In this document: piece after piece, positions 13,758-21,752 of the stretch
Numbering within the stretch: position 1 is the stretch's first letter
Layout: each line of letters starts with the position of its first letter
Assembly: GCA_964459805.1 (NCBI GenBank)
Contig: CAYWOD010000024.1
Span: 1-24,875, forward strand
Source: DAOVRL01 sp964459805
GTDB lineage: Bacteria > Planctomycetota > Phycisphaerae > Sedimentisphaerales > Anaerobacaceae
Direction of reading: 5' to 3'
DNA length: 24,875 nucleotides
Made by a program: the position numbers and the translations under genes
Notes under the pieces: generated by a model
What the model was told of the DNA's origin: nothing
Seen by the model: only the letters and a program-made list of their open reading frames with translations
Databases searched by the model: none

Positions 13758-13834
13758 TTTAATCACCTCATTTCAATTACTCATTTGCCCTGTGGCGTCA
13801 AACCCATTACAATAAAGTTTCTTGATGTTTATCT

Positions 13835-14419
13835 TCAATTCTCAGGCACATTCTCCTGATTTTCTCTCATCCTTGGTTCGGCTTCCCCAACTCGCCCGGC
13901 CCTTTCTCCCGGCGATATCCCAGGCGGCGCCCCCCTACCGTCCGTCCGGCGCTCGCCAAATCTCTGGCGCATTTCCTCCCTGAATTTTTCGCGCTCTTCT
14001 TCCGACATATTCTCAAATCTCTCTCTCATCGCCTGTCTTTCTTCTTCAGAGAGCTCCTCCTGTCCCTGCGGCCTTCTCCTGTCACCTCGGCGTCCTTCTG
14101 CATCGGGCCTTCCGGGCCTGTTGGCCATCAATTCTCGCCTCTCCTCGTCGGACATATTGTCCCACCTTTCGTTCATCCCGGCTCTTTCGTCCTGCCTTTG
14201 GCCTCTTTCTTCGGGTGTAAGGCCGGCGGTCCTCGGCCTCGCGCCGCCGCCCGGCAGTGCGTCTCTCTCGGTTTGTTTGGGCTCAGGCTTTGCCACCTCT
14301 TGGGGCTCATTATTGGCCCGACGGACCCTGACCCGCTTTATGCCAAGGCCAACTGCAAAAGCGGCAAGAAGCACCGCAATTGCAATGATTACCGCTATGA
14401 TTGTGCTTGCCTGTTTCAC
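13835..14419 (-). CDS. One-pass membrane protein with charged repeats, unknown T2SS-linked gene
   Basis: A 194-residue protein with one N-terminal membrane helix (about 6-27) followed by a long hydrophilic tail rich in Arg, Glu and Gly. The tail holds two related charged segments, LTPEERGQRQDERAG with NMSDEERRELM (67-98), and LSEEERQAMRERF with NMSEEEREKFREEM (123-150). The same repeat occurs in the tail of the adjacent GspC-like protein. There is no GspC homology region. The frame is open to 14563, but the GTG at 14417-14419 is preferred: GAGGTGAA lies at ideal distance, the same arrangement as in gspD, and it avoids overlap with the upstream gene. It lies between gspC2 and gspD, so it may link inner membrane and secretin. 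Function unknown. Confidence 0.8.
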   Translation of the reverse strand: MKQASTIIAVIIAIAVLLAAFAVGLGIKRVRVRRANNEPQEVAKPEPKQTERDALPGGGARPRTAGLTPEERGQRQDERAGMNERWDNMSDEERRELMANRPGRPDAEGRRGDRRRPQGQEELSEEERQAMRERFENMSEEEREKFREEMRQRFGERRTDGRGAPPGISPGERAGRVGEAEPRMRENQENVPEN

Positions 14420-14444
14420 TTTATTCACCTCGCTTTCAGTAATG

Positions 14445-15203
14445 TTATCGGCCGCCTCTGCCACCTCCGCCTGGTCGGCGTCCGCCGCCGCCGGATCCTC
14501 GATCACCGCCGCCGGGCCCACGCATGCCGCCGCCAAATCTGTCGCGCATTTCGCTTCTAGCACGTTCCCTTTCTTCCGCCGACATATTCTGGAATCTTTC
14601 TCTCATGCCCTCAAAGCGCGCCCTCATTTGGGCTCTCTGCTCCTCGGAGAGGTCGCCGACACCCCCACGTCCGGGACCTCCCGCAGCTGCGGTCATGGAT
14701 GGTCCCGGGCGCCCGGAGTCGCCTCTATCGGGTCGGCCCGGTCTGCCCGGTCCGGACGGGCCTAAGGCGACGGCCGCAGTAATAGGAGCGAAGACCGTCT
14801 CCTTGCCGTCCCATTCGATCCTGACTTGCGTAGGTTCAATGGCCACTACTCTGGCATCCCCCACGCTGTCTCCTGCTTTATACCATTTGCCGTTTATTAG
14901 GGCCTCATCGCCGAATATGCCCAAGACAACACTTACAGGGTTGCGCCTCGGCGGACGCGGGACAAATAGATTTCTCATCTTGAGCTCGTCCACCATTGCT
15001 TTGGCTTTGGCCAAGTGTTTTTCAACGTCCTCGCCATCCGACTTGTTCTGTGCAACCGCTTTTCTAACGACGCTGCCAGCCCTGGCGGAGGTCACAAAGA
15101 AATCCACCACTTTATACATGGTCAAAACCGCCAAGAAAACTGAGACGCCGAGTAGTGCGAACGGAACCAAATGCCCCTTTTCTTTTAGGTAATCAAGCTT
15201 CAT
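14445..15203 (-). CDS. gspC: GspC-like inner-membrane protein, copy 2 (Gly/Arg-rich tail)
   Basis: GspC connects the inner-membrane platform to the secretin through its periplasmic HR domain. This 252-residue protein has a membrane helix (about 13-36), a linker helix, and an HR-like domain (about 87-142) with NPVSVVLGIFGDEALINGKW and KAGDSVGDARVVAIEP. The tail (about 148-252) has a Gly/Pro/Arg-rich stretch, a charged repeat (LSEEQRAQMRARFE, NMSAEERERARSEM) and a Gly-rich end, where a PDZ or coiled coil would usually be. My ungapped count against the preceding gene is 99 identities in the first 140 residues. The ATG at 15203 follows AAAGG. The function is assigned by HR resemblance and position; I cannot exclude a PilP-like role. 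Confidence 0.78.
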   Translation of the reverse strand: MKLDYLKEKGHLVPFALLGVSVFLAVLTMYKVVDFFVTSARAGSVVRKAVAQNKSDGEDVEKHLAKAKAMVDELKMRNLFVPRPPRRNPVSVVLGIFGDEALINGKWYKAGDSVGDARVVAIEPTQVRIEWDGKETVFAPITAAVALGPSGPGRPGRPDRGDSGRPGPSMTAAAGGPGRGGVGDLSEEQRAQMRARFEGMRERFQNMSAEERERARSEMRDRFGGGMRGPGGGDRGSGGGGRRPGGGGRGGR

Positions 15204-15246
15204 AATATACCTTTCTTATCCAACAAACATTTACACCATCACGCTT

Positions 15247-15999
15247 TCACTTTGTCTGTCGTCCTTTTTTCACGCCCGCCTGCTTCACCATTTTAAGCTG
15301 TTGCTGTTCTTTCTTTCGCATACTGTTCGACAGCTTTTTAACGTATTGTTTCTGTTCTTCCAAAGCCTTCTTTCTCTCCTTCACCGATTTTGCTCTCAGT
15401 TTCTCAGACAGGGTCGCTACCGTCCGGACAAGCTGCTTTTTTTCAGCCAATGTAACGCTTGGTTTCGCCTTTGGATATTTGTGGCCGGCTGCCATCTTTT
15501 TTTGCCTTTCTCTCTCATAATTCACCGGCCATCCTCTTGGATGTGTTGTCCTTATGCCATCGCTGCTTGCAGCACTAATGGGAGCGAAGGTTTCTTCCTT
15601 GGCGTCCCATTCGATTCTGACCCGCGTAGGCTCAATGGCCACCACTTTGGCATCACCCACGCTGTCCCCTGCTTTATACCATTTGCCGTTTATCAGGGCC
15701 TCATCGCCTAATATGCCTGATACGACACTCACAGGGTTGCGCTTCGGCTCAGGGGGCGCAAAGAGGTTCTTTTTCTTGAGGCCATCAGCGATCGCTTTTG
15801 CTTCGGCCAGATGCTCGGCCACATCGTTGGGGTCCATCCTGTTCTGCGCGACCGCCTTTTTGACCAGGCTCTGCGCCCTGGCTGAGGTGACAAAGAAGCC
15901 CGCCACCTTAACCAGAGTCAGAACTCCTAAAAGGACTGAAACGCCGAGCAGCACCACTGGGATAGCCTGCCTCTTGTTTTTGAGATAATCAGAATTCAT
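15247..15999 (-). CDS. gspC: GspC-like inner-membrane protein, copy 1 (Lys-rich tail)
   Basis: Tandem paralogue of the next gene. Residues 1-143 show the same plan: membrane helix (about 13-36), linker, and HR-like domain (about 87-142) with GILGDEALINGKWYKAGDSVGD. From about 145 the tail is unrelated: it is very rich in Lys, Gln and Glu and looks like a coiled coil (183-235), ending in a basic stretch. The DNA of the shared part is also highly similar, pointing to a recent duplication or gene conversion. The ATG at 15999 follows AAAGGTGG. It lies 50 nt after the GspM-like gene and 43 nt before copy 2. Both likely contact the secretin N0 domain through the HR part; what the tails contact is unknown. 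Confidence 0.78.
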   Translation of the reverse strand: MNSDYLKNKRQAIPVVLLGVSVLLGVLTLVKVAGFFVTSARAQSLVKKAVAQNRMDPNDVAEHLAEAKAIADGLKKKNLFAPPEPKRNPVSVVSGILGDEALINGKWYKAGDSVGDAKVVAIEPTRVRIEWDAKEETFAPISAASSDGIRTTHPRGWPVNYERERQKKMAAGHKYPKAKPSVTLAEKKQLVRTVATLSEKLRAKSVKERKKALEEQKQYVKKLSNSMRKKEQQQLKMVKQAGVKKGRQTK

Positions 16000-16049
16000 A
16001 CACTATGTTGCCACCTTTCCAAACACTCCTTTCGCCGTCAACGGGCTGC

Positions 16050-16571
16050 CTACCTAAGAAGCACCGCGGTTGAGACCGTCAAATTCAGGTCCACCTCCTG
16101 CGGCTTGCTCTTGTTGCATTTGATTTTGAACTCCTCTACGCCAACCAGGTACGGGTTCTCATTGAGTCTGGCCAACAAGTCCAGGGCCTGTGTGAATTTG
16201 CATTTTGCGGTGCACTGCACATTCAACAACCTGTAGCCCTTCTGGAGCGTTTTTCCGGTGGGCACAACTTTCAATGGCTGACTCTTTATTCCGGCCTTCT
16301 TTAACTGCTCGTTAAACTTATTTCTGAACAGCACCTTTTGCGCTTCTTCTTTCTTGGGCATCTCAAAAACGGGCACAATTGACATCCAGCCGGCCTGCTT
16401 GGCCTTGGCCACGTCGATAACGTCCAATTCGGCCTCTTTCCGGCGAATCTCCCCTCTGACTTTCGACCAGTGCTCAAGCCACATAGTCCCAAAGATAAAT
16501 ACCAAAATGACAACAGCACCGATACCGCCGAACTTTAGGGCCCGTATATCTTTTTCGCTTGATTTTTGCAT
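16050..16571 (-). CDS. gspM: GspM/PilO-like inner-membrane platform protein
   Basis: A 173-residue bitopic protein. The membrane helix is at about 14-32 (GGIGAVVILVFIFGTMWLE), then comes a helical stretch and a C-terminal ferredoxin-like alpha/beta part (about 105-173) with alternating strands such as YRLLNVQCTAKCKF and VDLNLTVSTAVLL. This is the plan of GspM and PilO, which pair with GspL or PilN in the platform. Sequence identity to known GspM is not obvious to me; the call rests on topology and on its place 15 nt after the GspL gene. The ATG at 16571 has a modest GGCGAG site. Confidence 0.75.
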   Translation of the reverse strand: MQKSSEKDIRALKFGGIGAVVILVFIFGTMWLEHWSKVRGEIRRKEAELDVIDVAKAKQAGWMSIVPVFEMPKKEEAQKVLFRNKFNEQLKKAGIKSQPLKVVPTGKTLQKGYRLLNVQCTAKCKFTQALDLLARLNENPYLVGVEEFKIKCNKSKPQEVDLNLTVSTAVLLR

Positions 16572-16586
16572 TGCAGTCTCGCCAAT

Positions 16587-18065
16587 CTATCTTGATGTTC
16601 GCGTTTTCTTTTCGCTGAAATTCTTGTACTTAAAGGTTACGGTAAACCTGATTTTCTTGCTCTTGGCATCCATAGAGGGGTTTTGAATCTTGGCATCGCT
16701 AATGTACTTGTTCTTATTGAGGGTCTCTTCAAACTTGTAAAGCTGGTCGTTTCCCGGCGCTTCTCCGGTGATGCTTGCCGGCGTACCCTTCTTAAAGTTC
16801 ACACCGTCGAGCTTTATGCCCCCCTGCCCACTTTCATTTATGATCTCTATGATCTGCAGGATATCCGGTCTTTCTGCGGCAATGGTCTTTCTGAGGCTTT
16901 GCCGGTCCATAAGCTGCTTCATATCGCTATCGGAAAGGGCGGCCTTGAGGCGCTTGTCCATCGCACCGGGAGTGGCCAGATCCACGGCGTAGGAAACGAG
17001 AGCCAGCACCGCCAGCATTACCACCGCAACGGCACAGGCGGCCTTCGGCGAATACAGCCAAGGCTTTTTCGCCCGCTCTTCGACGGGGCTGTACAAGTGC
17101 TCGAATATATTGAGGTCATCGGCTCGCGGTTCAAGCGCCACCAGCCCGATGCCTATCGGCACTCGATACTCGTAGATGCCCTCAGCGTCAAGCTCGCTGT
17201 TCGCAGTCAATTCCGCAACTTCCGGCAGAGCAACTCTCGCGTTCAATCCGGCGGATTCAAGCACCGTAACCATCGCCTGTATTGCATCGCAGCCATCTGA
17301 AAGCACAACAAGCGGCAGCTCCGCCGGGTCGGCATAACCGAACAAATCCAACACGCTTTTCGTATCCCGGACAAATCTTTCGGTGGCCTCGGTTTGCCCC
17401 GCCAAATGTCCCGCTCCGGAGAAATCCTCCGTTCCCATATCCAGGACAACGGCATTGCTCAATCGACCGTCTTCGGCCAGGCACACGTGCGAATTTCTCG
17501 CCGAGGCGCTGACAATCACAACAACCCGTTGGTCTCCGCCAAAGAAGGTCTTCCAGGCCTTTACTATTCCCTCACAGTCCAACATTATTCTTGCCGGCAT
17601 GACGGCTCGGACATTTTCGACAAAGTCCCGCAGAGTTTCCTTTCTCGCCGCAGCCATTGTAACGGCCATTTGCCCGTTTCTCGTCTGCCCGGCGCGCCAA
17701 GCGATCTCCATTTGCTCAGCGGGCAGCGGCAGACGACTCTCAGCCTGGAGTTTGACTATGGACTCAGTCTCTGTTGCCGGGCCTGCAGGTACGTCGAGGC
17801 GGTAAAAGACCACACCTTCCGATCCAAATCCGGCAACAACCTTCCTATGTCCGTCACCCTCTGCCTGCTCAATATTCCCGGGCGCCAGCCCGCATTCGGC
17901 GGCGAACTGCGGCCAGTCCTCGCCGCTATCTTTGCTGGTCTTGGCCCAGAGGACTTCAAGGGCTGCGGCCTGTCTTTGAAGCTCAACGGCCTTGAGCCTG
18001 CTGTCGGCCTGTGCTATCGCAATGACTGACTGCCGTTTCACTGTATCAATAACGTTATCACTCAT
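16587..18065 (-). CDS. gspL: GspL-like protein: actin-like cytoplasmic domain, one membrane helix, periplasmic domain
   Basis: GspL recruits the GspE ATPase to the inner membrane and binds GspM. The 492 residues hold an N-terminal cytoplasmic part (about 1-335) of actin-like/PilM type, with patterns such as VVVIVSASARNSHVCLAEDG and VVLDMGTEDFSGAG, a single membrane helix (about 342-364), and a C-terminal periplasmic part with the PilN/GspL fold (VNFKKGTPASITGEAP, then KIRFTVTFKYKNF). It is about 90 residues longer than typical GspL. The ATG at 18065 overlaps the GspK stop (TGATG); a GTG one codon upstream is equally possible given GGGAG spacing. Assignment by topology and gene order. Confidence 0.85.
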   Translation of the reverse strand: MSDNVIDTVKRQSVIAIAQADSRLKAVELQRQAAALEVLWAKTSKDSGEDWPQFAAECGLAPGNIEQAEGDGHRKVVAGFGSEGVVFYRLDVPAGPATETESIVKLQAESRLPLPAEQMEIAWRAGQTRNGQMAVTMAAARKETLRDFVENVRAVMPARIMLDCEGIVKAWKTFFGGDQRVVVIVSASARNSHVCLAEDGRLSNAVVLDMGTEDFSGAGHLAGQTEATERFVRDTKSVLDLFGYADPAELPLVVLSDGCDAIQAMVTVLESAGLNARVALPEVAELTANSELDAEGIYEYRVPIGIGLVALEPRADDLNIFEHLYSPVEERAKKPWLYSPKAACAVAVVMLAVLALVSYAVDLATPGAMDKRLKAALSDSDMKQLMDRQSLRKTIAAERPDILQIIEIINESGQGGIKLDGVNFKKGTPASITGEAPGNDQLYKFEETLNKNKYISDAKIQNPSMDAKSKKIRFTVTFKYKNFSEKKTRTSR

Positions 18066-19378
18066 CACTTGTTTGCTCCCTGATACCAGTAGAGTATCTC
18101 ATAAGGCGTGGAACTTCTGTCCACCACGGTTTCGCTCTGCAGGGTCAATCCGTCACCTCGGGCTCTGTCGGCGGTTCCAAAACAGCGAATGGTATAGACG
18201 TCGGACCGGGTGGTAATCAAGTCGGCAATGTTTTTGAAAGTATCCACGCTTACCCTCCCAAACTGCATTATCTCGGCGATGCTTTCCATCCCGTATAACT
18301 GCTCTTCTCTGTACCCGACTATTTCCTCGGCAAGCTGGGTAGCGGAGTCGCCACCGCCCAACAAAGCCGCCAGGACAAACTCCGAGGCCGTGTTGATGTT
18401 TACCTTTCCCTCGGTTTTGTTGTTGTTACTAACCGTTATTTTGTCTGCTATCTCGGCAAACGTCTGCAAATCTATGGCTTCGGAGGCATTGGGATTGCCG
18501 GACGAGCCGCCTCCCGGCTCTTCAGGACTGTTACTGTTTATCAAATCAGCAATACTATCATGATTTCGGTTCTCAACAATCCATTTGGCATGAGACGCAT
18601 TTATCTCCAGGGAGCTTTGCAACTGTCTCTCATTGCCCTGATTTATATTGATTCTCGCGTTGCCCTCGGCATCTGTGTTGTTATCGTAGGAGTAGCACGT
18701 CAGGTAGGCGAACCATCCGAGATCCATCTCATCGTCTCCGTCATCTGCCGGGGGACTTTCGTCACCGTCTCTCTCGTTGTAGTCCAGGATGCCGTTGAAG
18801 TTCGTATCCTCCCCATAAAACAGCTCTTCCGTGACGCCCCTGACCAGCAAGAGCTCGCGCAGGGTCCTGAAAGGCCCGTTGCGAATCCTATAACCGTATG
18901 TCAGAGTCTCATAGTACTCGCCCTCAACGCCGAGGCCGCTCACCGAATCGTTGTTGTCACGCCAGTCGATTATCGCATCGGCAACATCTTCGAGCATATT
19001 GGGCAGCTCAAGCAGCTGGTTCTTGGTTGCCGTGTTGATATTGAGTTTGCTCGCTTCATCAATAACGCGCACGGTGAACCGGCACCGCTCCAGGTCAATA
19101 TCGTTGAGGTCCTCGTCGTTATCACTCCAGAGATCGATCAGGCTGTCACTTTCCTTAGTGTCCTCGTTGAGAATTGCAACAGCTTTCTCCACGCCCGCGC
19201 GGCTGGCCCACCTGCAGCGGAGCTCTTCGGTGCCGAGAGCGCGGACCTTGAAGTCAAGCCGGCTGTTCTGCGAGACAACTGCCACGATGGCTATAAGGAT
19301 GACCTTAAGCCACAGCACAGCTACAAGAACAAGCCCTTCTTTGCTGATGTATTTCTTCATTCTCTTCGCCAATTTCAT
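18065..19378 (-). CDS. gspK: Minor pseudopilin GspK
   Basis: GspK caps the pseudopilus tip together with GspI and GspJ. The N-terminus has a basic leader ending in KEG before a hydrophobic segment LVLVAVLWL, with no Glu at position +5, which is normal for GspK. The family motif SKLNINTATKNQLLELP is near residue 110, and a second similar motif, GKVNINTASEFVLAALLGG, lies near 330. The 437 residues are longer than the usual 320, partly from an acidic Asp-rich loop (about 190-220) that may bind calcium. The ATG at 19378 has a weak site; an in-frame ATG six codons later would give a nine-residue leader. Its stop overlaps the GspL start. Confidence 0.92.
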   Translation of the reverse strand: MKLAKRMKKYISKEGLVLVAVLWLKVILIAIVAVVSQNSRLDFKVRALGTEELRCRWASRAGVEKAVAILNEDTKESDSLIDLWSDNDEDLNDIDLERCRFTVRVIDEASKLNINTATKNQLLELPNMLEDVADAIIDWRDNNDSVSGLGVEGEYYETLTYGYRIRNGPFRTLRELLLVRGVTEELFYGEDTNFNGILDYNERDGDESPPADDGDDEMDLGWFAYLTCYSYDNNTDAEGNARININQGNERQLQSSLEINASHAKWIVENRNHDSIADLINSNSPEEPGGGSSGNPNASEAIDLQTFAEIADKITVSNNNKTEGKVNINTASEFVLAALLGGGDSATQLAEEIVGYREEQLYGMESIAEIMQFGRVSVDTFKNIADLITTRSDVYTIRCFGTADRARGDGLTLQSETVVDRSSTPYEILYWYQGANK

Positions 19379-19420
19379 GTTTTCCGAGGCGGCGCCGATA
19401 TTACCGGTGACGCCGGCGGC

Positions 19421-20098
19421 TTAGCCGCTTTCTTCTTCGCCTTCATCCTCCTCTTCATCAAGCATAGTGCCCACGGACCTGACCAAATTCACGTAAAGTG
19501 TTTCCATAACCGGCTGGCCTGGACCGGTTTGTCTGGCGACTATGTTTAGCTCGACGAGCAGGGGCAGAGTTTGCATCTCCTCCGGCCACTCATAGGTCCA
19601 TTCCTCACCGTCAAAGTATCTGGCCTCGAAGACCTCGATATCTTCAGCGATTACGGTCAGAATTCCGCCCGGCTCGAGATCGTCGTTGGGATTGGGCCAG
19701 AGTCGTCTCATCAGCACTGATTTTTCTTCATCTACCATAAGGAAATATTCAACCTCGTACACGTCACCTTCCGGCTCCAGCGCCCTGGCCTTTGTCCTGT
19801 TAACTGTATAAAAAACGAGATAACTACTGGTGGCCGTCCCTGAGTCATCTGCTATTGCGATGAACTTTGTGTCTCTTGTGTTGCTCGGGCGGTACATATT
19901 GACGAGATCGCGCCTGATAGTCTTCGCGGCAAATCTCACCTCGGCGGCGGTGTTGATATTAGCCTCGACCATCTTGGCGCCGGCAGTTACGGCCTTTAGG
20001 GCGCCGACCGCTACTACGGCAATAAATGTGCCTATGGTCGTGGCCACCACAACTTCGACCAAAGTAAATCCGGTTTTTTTCAAATACGTCTTCTTCAA
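19421..20098 (-). CDS. gspJ: Minor pseudopilin GspJ
   Basis: A 225-residue type IV-pilin-like protein that forms the pseudopilus tip with GspI and GspK. The leader MKKTYLKKTG is followed by FTLVEVVVATTIG, with cleavage after Gly and Glu at +5. The C-terminal half is acidic, ending in a Glu/Asp-rich tail. The frame is open to 20182 inside gspI, but the TTG at 20096-20098 gives the classic short basic leader and lies after GAGG and 7 nt beyond the GspI stop. Assignment to J rather than another minor pseudopilin rests on order (after I, before K) and the strand-rich body. Confidence 0.85.
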   Translation of the reverse strand: MKKTYLKKTGFTLVEVVVATTIGTFIAVVAVGALKAVTAGAKMVEANINTAAEVRFAAKTIRRDLVNMYRPSNTRDTKFIAIADDSGTATSSYLVFYTVNRTKARALEPEGDVYEVEYFLMVDEEKSVLMRRLWPNPNDDLEPGGILTVIAEDIEVFEARYFDGEEWTYEWPEEMQTLPLLVELNIVARQTGPGQPVMETLYVNLVRSVGTMLDEEEDEGEEESG

Positions 20099-20105
20099 AT
20101 CACTT

Positions 20106-20576
20106 CTACCTCGCACCGCCACCAGCATCGCCACCGCCGGCTCCGGCGCCAGATTCATCGGCGCTATCAGTCTCAGTTTCAACGTAGGCGCTCACACCGT
20201 TGAACATCGTATCTACCACAAGGTTGTACGGACGATTGCGGTCAAGCCAACTGACTGTTATCGTTACTATGTAGAGACTATCAATCTCCTGGTATTCAGT
20301 TTCAACTTCCCAATGATAGCCGGGCTCAAGCTCTGTGACGTCGCCATCCAGCGTTCCGACGTCAATGAAATCATCGATACCGATAAAGTCAATCAAGGTA
20401 AGCTGTTTCTCGATTAACGATGCGGCCGTCTCATACTGCCTGTTGAGCCTTGTTGTGCTTATACACTTCGTACTGGTCGCCACGATAACCAGGACGGTTG
20501 CCGAAAGGATAACGCTGGCGACAATTGTCTCAACCAGACTAAAACCCCTGTTCTTAGTCGTCCACCGGGCCGTCAT
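20106..20576 (-). CDS. gspI: Minor pseudopilin GspI
   Basis: A 156-residue pseudopilin. The leader MTARWTTKNRG is followed by FSLVETIVASVILS; Glu is at +5. The body shows the GspI-type pattern of a helix with polar residues then strands (YIVTITVSWLDRNRPYNLVV). The C-terminus is an Ala/Gly/Asp-rich tail (139-156), probably disordered. The ATG at 20576 shares one base with the GspH stop (TAATG), indicating coupling. It would start assembly of the tip complex with J and K. Confidence 0.85.
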   Translation of the reverse strand: MTARWTTKNRGFSLVETIVASVILSATVLVIVATSTKCISTTRLNRQYETAASLIEKQLTLIDFIGIDDFIDVGTLDGDVTELEPGYHWEVETEYQEIDSLYIVTITVSWLDRNRPYNLVVDTMFNGVSAYVETETDSADESGAGAGGGDAGGGAR

Positions 20577-21151
20577 TATTCCGCGTCCAAATCAATAGTT
20601 CCAATTTCTGCGTTTTCAAGCTCGCCAAAATGTATCTTCGCCTTGCCTGTTGCTGCACTGATACTGATGGTGTAATGGGTTCTGCCGTCGCCGATCTGGA
20701 TAACGGCCGTCTGGGCAGTGCCGTCCGGCGAAAAGACGATTGCCTGCTTCTCTTCATCGCCGGTCTCTTCGGCGCCGGTCGGCATAATTTGAATATCCTC
20801 GAACCTTATGAAGCCTTCAAATTGGACGGGCTTGCAATAATAATCTTTCACTACTGTCTGCTCGACCTGCTCGGTGGCGTCATTCCATTCGAGGGTAGCC
20901 AGGCAAAAACCGCCGTTTTCCTCCTCCAGTTGTATTTCGTATTGCCTCTGTTTCTCAATCGCCATAATCCGCCCGTACTTGGCCGTAAGCAGGAAGTTCC
21001 GGGCAACTTTCTCCACCTGCAACCTTCTGAATGTCCCGGCATACAAACCTATACCGGCGCTGCCGGCAACGGCAATGATGGCCACGACTACGAGCAGCTC
21101 GATAAGCGTAAAGCCGTATCTGCGGCGCAGGGCACACGGGAATTCCACCAT
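20576..21151 (-). CDS. gspH: Minor pseudopilin GspH
   Basis: A pseudopilin of 191 residues with leader MVEFPCALRRRYG before FTLIELLVVVAIIAVAG, Glu at +5. The body is the beta-rich GspH type with ARNFLLTAKYGRIMAIEKQRQYEIQLE, a helix then strands. The ATG at 21151 is preferred (AAGG nine bases upstream, 13-residue leader); a TTG at 21184 and a GTG at 21175 are also in frame but would give long leaders. It links the GspI-J-K tip to the GspG shaft. The stop overlaps the GspI start. Confidence 0.85.
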   Translation of the reverse strand: MVEFPCALRRRYGFTLIELLVVVAIIAVAGSAGIGLYAGTFRRLQVEKVARNFLLTAKYGRIMAIEKQRQYEIQLEEENGGFCLATLEWNDATEQVEQTVVKDYYCKPVQFEGFIRFEDIQIMPTGAEETGDEEKQAIVFSPDGTAQTAVIQIGDGRTHYTISISAATGKAKIHFGELENAEIGTIDLDAE

Positions 21152-21189
21152 TATGTCCGGCCTTGTCTTTTCCACGGTTTCCAATTACT

Positions 21190-21618
21190 CTAATCGTTGA
21201 CTACATCTTCATTAGGACCTTCGCCGCCGTCCTCCCCGTCGGCTCCCAGGCTTACCAAATCGTAGCTTCCGGGATTAATCTCACCCTCGGCGATATAGAT
21301 TATCGGGTTCTCCCAAGGGTCAAGCAGGAGGCTCCTCTTGAGGTAAGGCCCGTTCCACCTTCCTTCAAGGTCGTCAGGCATCACAAGCAGCACTTCAAGC
21401 CCCTCGGAGTCATCGGGGTATCGGCCACAATCAATAGCAAATCTCTCAAGAGCGTCCTCGACAAGTGCCAACCTGGGCTTTGCCAGGTCCATCTTGGACT
21501 TACCTATGTAATGATAGAATTTAGGAGCCGCAAATGCAGCAAGCATCGATAAGATCACAATTACCACGAGCAATTCGATGAGCGTAAATGCCTTTCTTCT
21601 GTGCTTTTCGCGCTTCAT
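21190..21618 (-). CDS. gspG: Major pseudopilin GspG
   Basis: GspG builds the shaft of the pseudopilus. The 142 residues start with leader MKREKHRRKA before FTLIELLVVIVILSMLAAFAAPK, and the C-terminus has the calcium-loop signature LGADGEDGGEGPNEDV and the DPWENP block typical of GspG. The residue before the cleavage site is Ala, not the usual Gly (codon GCA), which is unusual for a prepilin peptidase substrate. The frame is open to 21696, but the ATG at 21618 follows AAAGGTGG at ideal distance and gives a normal leader. It lies 135 nt after gspF, with a hairpin in the gap that may protect or raise its mRNA. Confidence 0.94.
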   Translation of the reverse strand: MKREKHRRKAFTLIELLVVIVILSMLAAFAAPKFYHYIGKSKMDLAKPRLALVEDALERFAIDCGRYPDDSEGLEVLLVMPDDLEGRWNGPYLKRSLLLDPWENPIIYIAEGEINPGSYDLVSLGADGEDGGEGPNEDVVND

Positions 21619-21666
21619 TTGGCCACCTTTCCTGACAAAAAGTTCAATACTCACGACTCTTTTCGG

Positions 21667-21703
21667 GCACCAATTCGGCGTGAGCCTAAGACCCAATTGG
21701 TGC
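21667..21703 (-). promoter_or_regulatory. Intercistronic hairpin between gspF and gspG
   Basis: A perfect 9-bp inverted repeat GCACCAATT/AATTGGTGC (21667-21675 with 21695-21703) encloses 19 nt with a small GGC/GCC pairing. No T-run follows on either strand, so it is not a terminator. It sits in the widest gap of the secretion operon, just before the gene for the most abundant subunit. Such hairpins can mark RNA processing or 5' stabilisation; this role is inferred. Confidence 0.45.
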
Positions 21704-21752
21704 GGGACATACTTTGCTATTGCGTTTTTTTCACTTTTGCCCTTGAAGTTCG

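Noticed and set aside
14420..14563. Upstream extension of the unknown T2SS-linked gene
   Set aside because: It overlaps the Gly/Arg-rich end of gspC2; the GTG at 14419 with GAGGTGAA gives a normal N-terminal membrane helix.
18560..19549. A 329-codon open frame on the plus strand
   Set aside because: It is antisense to gspK, which has its family motifs and overlaps its neighbours properly.
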